Below are positions 60,721-64,000 of a stretch of 64,000 nucleotides of DNA, in pieces. The position numbers and the translations under genes are program-made. Location of the stretch: NCBI GenBank assembly GCA_900708905.1, contig CAADRB010000033.1, forward strand, positions 974,296 to 1,038,295, in the 5' to 3' direction. Under the pieces are notes generated by a model. The model saw only the letters and a list, made by a program, of their open reading frames with translations, was not told the DNA's origin and did no database searches. The stretch is from Hymenolepis diminuta. Lineage: Eukaryota; Platyhelminthes; Cestoda; Cyclophyllidea; Hymenolepididae. Every line of letters begins with the position of its first letter. Position 1 is the stretch's first letter.

Positions 60721-61704
60721 TGTTTTTTTGACGAAATTTTCACATTAATTCAAATTAAAATAATTGACAGAACTTCTGTTACAACCTCTTAGTTGCACCC
60801 AAACGCGGAATCTCCAAATTATCAATTGTTTGACGCATTCCCATCGGTAACTCCGACTCAAACGTCACTGCACTCTCTCGTTGTAGTCCATTGAGCACAC
60901 CAATCGCGAGAATAACCAAACAAAATGGTACCTCAAACACTTCTCCAGTCTTCATCTCAACTTTCACCACACCCTCTCGTATCCAGTCCACTCTCCTCAC
61001 CACTAGATTGAGTCGATTATTGAGATCTCTGGCCAGGAAGCCCGTGAACGAAGCAAATCCAGAGAGAGATAGTCAAGCCTCAAAGATACTATTTCCAACA
61101 CGATTAGGTGAACTGCCGATCTGCGGATTAGAAGCAAGAAAATCGCGTTTTTCTGAATAATTCGAGACAGTCTTGACGTACTGTAGCCAAGGGAAATTTT
61201 CGATCATTCGCTGCACCTGACTTCACGTCTTTTCCGTTGGAGAGAGATGCCAAAGTCAATATTGTAGGCAATAGAGTAGCCGGATTCAAGAAGCACAAGT
61301 GCTGAGAAAATAGAGCGTAGATGAGAGAGTTCAGGGCTGTTTCGTTGACTGTCTTTGTGGAGAACGTTAGGCCTTCAGGTCCCTATTATGGATGGAACAA
61401 AGAAATGCACTGCATTAGAAATGGAGTCATCTAGATAATGCACAATATCTTCACTGTACATAAGCACACTATTCGAGAATGTTCCCTAAACTAATAATTT
61501 CTTTTGGCGTGGCCATGTAAAAACCACAATCAAGGAGGTTGGACATTTCGACTATCTTTTCCAAGTCAACCTCCTCACTATTTTGAGGATCGTTCCAAAC
61601 CCTAAACTCCGGACACTCCCAACCTCGATAGTTTTTACTACATCACTGTGATAATTTATAGTTCTCATATTAAGTTAATTACCCATTACGAGAAGAGGCT
61701 GTGC

Positions 61705-63462
61705 CTGAATGAGAAACTCAACATTAGGAGTAAATAGCGAAATTATCATTTGTACCGTCAATACAGTTTTGTCTTTTATCATCAGCTCTTTTATTCGTAT
61801 ACCGCACATACGAATGAACCTCTGGTACCCATGATGGTAAGTGGACAAATTTAGTACGATGAGATCTAGTTAAGATGTGTTCTCTATCTATATTTCATAG
61901 CGTTTTCCAATTAGTACCCAAGACGTTACATTTGCCAATCGGCGAACACCCCTTCACAGCCTATTTTACATGAGTGGCTCTGGGAATGAGGTTTAGCTAT
62001 CCCACAAATTGCAGTTTAATACTACGGATATACCAATTGAACCACTGGTCTTGGGGTCCTGCGGTTCTGACTCCTACCGCTCCTAAACTTCCTTTCGGAA
62101 ATACATTGCTTTACCTAAGCGTTCGAATTTTTCACCGCAATTAAGTTGTAAAATCTTTTTGCTTGGCTAATTATTTCAGAGTATGAGAAAGTTCGAGAAG
62201 AATGGATGAGCTCTCGCTCGACCATCAAACTATCATTAGCTTGATGTATCGCAATCCAACTTCATGATTAAGTGACATACTTGCATATCATAACTGCAGA
62301 CATAAAAATTCTAGGATGATACCACGATATGCAAATAAAAACTTATATACGATGTCAAAGCGCACATTCAATGAATCCAATGGCCCATTGTGTTTATTAA
62401 ATCTGGCCAATAAAAGAGATGAAAATTCGACTTTCTCTATGATACTGCCTCCACCCAAAATGAGTTTTGAACAACGCTTTCCTAAATGGGCTTGAAGGTT
62501 ATAATACTTTGAGCATGATCATTTACGAGTCACGAGTCCGGTATACATCCAGCGACCAAAATTACCAGCAGCACTGGTTAGATCTGGCTAATAAAGGAAT
62601 ATGAAGAATTCCAAGTTCCGAACGAGAGCGATTCCATGATTCTACCCCTCTAACCAAGATGAATTCTACCAAAGACATGAGAGTTATAACAACTATGATA
62701 TTATTATCAATGAAGGGGACATAATGGATTCAGAAGTCAGGATCAACTACTGACGCATTTATTAGTGTTTATTAAAAACTTACCGCACTGGTAGGCAAGA
62801 GAATGTTTCATTATACTGAGGTGCATTACTCCTATCGTACATTTGAAATTATTTTTACGACCCCAATCAGAACGAAAACGTAGGTTCCCATTGTTGTAGT
62901 AGAAATTTATTACATTTCAAATCGGATAATATCTATAGTATAATGCGTTCGCAATACTTCATATTACAATACAATACTTTCAATAATAATGGTAAGAAAA
63001 CAAATTAAGATATTAATTTCGTTGTGGGAAAATGTTTGCTAATCATCAGTAATTATATTTTCACCTTGACAAGTATAAAATGCAAATTTAAAAAATACTC
63101 GGATAGTAGGCGTATACGAGTAGTCCAACGTTTGATTGAATATATTATCACATAATACAAACAATGAGAAAATAGCGGAGCCACCAATTAAAAGGACAAA
63201 AGACGATTTAGGTAGACGCATGAGTAATAGAACCAAATTACAATAACGAGAGTAGGTAGGCGAGAAGGCAACCATCTTCCAGGAATGGTAAATTTCATCG
63301 AGGTCGTAAATCCTGAGGTCCCATTGAATCATCTCGCTTTGTCTCCATTGAAACGAAAGAATGGTAAGTAATTTCTCATTATATTCAAAGTCTACTTACA
63401 GCTGGCACATTTAGAGGCTCACAAGCGACAAGTAAAATGAAATCTAGGATGAGGAGATGGCT
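61705..63462. other. sequence upstream of the decayed amine oxidase copy
   Basis: No trace of exon 1 (GAGISG or YLHG coding blocks) was found on the minus strand. Two stretches near 62400-62520 and 62585-62700 resemble each other (shared TCTGGCNAATAAA start), and part of the second resembles 51540-51590. A 97-codon frame at 63039-63332 minus has no motif. Confidence 0.45.
62397..62700 (+). repeat. diverged direct repeat pair
   Basis: About 62397-62520 and 62583-62700 both begin TCTGGC(C/T)AATAAA, share a CCTCCACCC/CCCCTCTAACC-AAAATGA-like middle and a GGTTATAA-type end. The part reading GAGAGCGATTCCATGATTC near 62623 has a counterpart AAGAGCGATTCCAGAATCC in amine oxidase intron 3 near 51545. 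This is an unassigned old repeat. Confidence 0.35.
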
Positions 63463-64000
63463 ATTGACTTTCTGATGCTGGTGGAGGATTTTTCGTCGGA
63501 GAAAAATCAAAGACCCTCCTATTCTTCTGGGTGCTTCAATTTCCTTAAGAGTCCTCTTCCACGTATTCAACGATTCTCTTGAGTTGTTTTTGTCTACATC
63601 AACTCACATCACCCAAGAACGTGTATGATTCGTGTCCGAGGTCTTGATGAAGAACATTCCTATTGTATTGTTGCTTCTTCAGACACTTGAAGATGTTTGG
63701 CAAGATGTCGCACATTCACTTCCCAGCATTTTCATCCATCATGTCATGCCATGCACTCTTCTCAAAAACTCAGGTGTTCTGAGTGGGTGGGTGAGCAGAG
63801 TGTTGACAATGCTCCTTTTTCTTCCTCGTGGCGGCCAATTCATTTCCATTCTTTTCATTCAGCAGCTTCTTTCTAACTTTGCAAACGAAAGATCTGGTGA
63901 CTTTTAGAAATATTGCGATTTCTAAATTCCTATGCTTCGCCTTTATGGACACTACTAGAGCGTGTCTTTTCATTTCATTAGTCATGGTAGTATCTGTCAT
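63463..64000 (-). mobile_element. truncated Tc1/mariner-type transposon, second copy
   Basis: On the minus strand this is nearly identical, base for base, to 38439-38970 of the plus-strand element, with only about a dozen differences seen over some 530 bases. It carries the same frameshift after VHGM and the same TGA further on. Homology stops at about 63463, just after the FFSDE region, so the second half of the transposase is absent. The 5' end lies beyond the window. The 91-codon plus-strand frame at 63632-63907 is its antisense shadow, identical in both copies. Confidence 0.85.

Larger units (their letters stand above)
57790..61704 (-). pseudogene. decayed tandem copy of the flavin amine oxidase gene (exons 2-5)
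   Basis: Four blocks in the same order and strand as the intact gene align with its exons: about 61704-61470 (exon 2), 61382-60786 (exon 3), 59027-58693 (exon 4) and about 58213-57790 (exon 5, clear only at 58213-58076). Exon 2 reaches a TAA after nine codons and is about 31 nt shorter. Exon 3 has TGA at 61075-61073 where the intact gene has CGA, plus frameshifts, but keeps a 74-codon piece (61003-60779) very close to the parent's FAD-strand region. Exon 4 has AA instead of the acceptor AG at 59029-59028 and a frameshift. Exon 1 was not found. The intact copy starts only 1.7 kb further on, so this is a tandem duplicate. A mariner element lies in its third intron. Confidence 0.85.

Noticed and set aside
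63632..63907. 91-codon plus-strand frame, identical to 38536-38811 minus
   Set aside because: It is the antisense of the transposase N-terminal half in both copies; the identity reflects the recent duplication, not a conserved protein.

Overview
The window is eukaryotic and almost certainly from an invertebrate animal. It is strongly AT-rich and gene-poor, has a multi-exon gene with GT/AG introns of 1.5-2.5 kb, and carries decayed Tc1/mariner-type DNA transposons plus a tRNA-derived SINE-like pair. A parasitic flatworm would fit the gene style, the low density and two strong 3' splice acceptors close to start codons (possible trans-splice sites), but no single feature proves the lineage. There is one assembly gap (29822-29992).

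Positions 1 to about 38,400 hold no gene I can support. The open frames there are short, overlap each other on both strands and have no recognisable domains. I see only old repeats: a pair near 8.5 and 9.7 kb, a larger pair near 24.4 and 25.1 kb, short tracts and a perfect hairpin. At 38.4-39.5 kb lies a decayed Tc1/mariner-superfamily transposase on the plus strand. A truncated, nearly identical copy in reverse orientation runs off the right edge (63.46-64.0 kb), and both share the same disabling lesions.

At 41.46-42.09 kb (minus) is an intact single-exon gene for an unrecognised 210-residue protein with four membrane segments, with a polyadenylation signal just after the stop and a good 3' splice acceptor 56 nt before the ATG. 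From 43 to 46 kb there are a doubtful exon and two LTR-like repeats in opposite orientation.

The main gene occupies 46,423-56,124 (minus): a five-exon flavin amine oxidase of the spermine/polyamine oxidase and LSD1 superfamily. I reconstructed it as 708 codons with matching splice phases throughout. It has the FAD dinucleotide-binding motif, the conserved flavin-site lysine exactly at an exon junction, the C-terminal FAD motif, and an unusual tail of about 150 residues rich in Ser and Arg with two nuclear-localisation-like clusters. Its introns contain a tandem tRNA-like SINE pair (intron 2) and a tandem repeat with a 5S rRNA-like box (intron 3).

Upstream of it, in the same orientation (57.8-61.7 kb), is a previously unobvious second copy of this gene: exons 2, 3, 4 and 5 are all recognisable and in order, but carry stops, frameshifts and a lost splice acceptor. 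A decayed DD34D mariner element sits inside its third intron. The right-hand end is thus a tandem duplication of an amine oxidase gene in which one copy has died and been invaded by a transposon.
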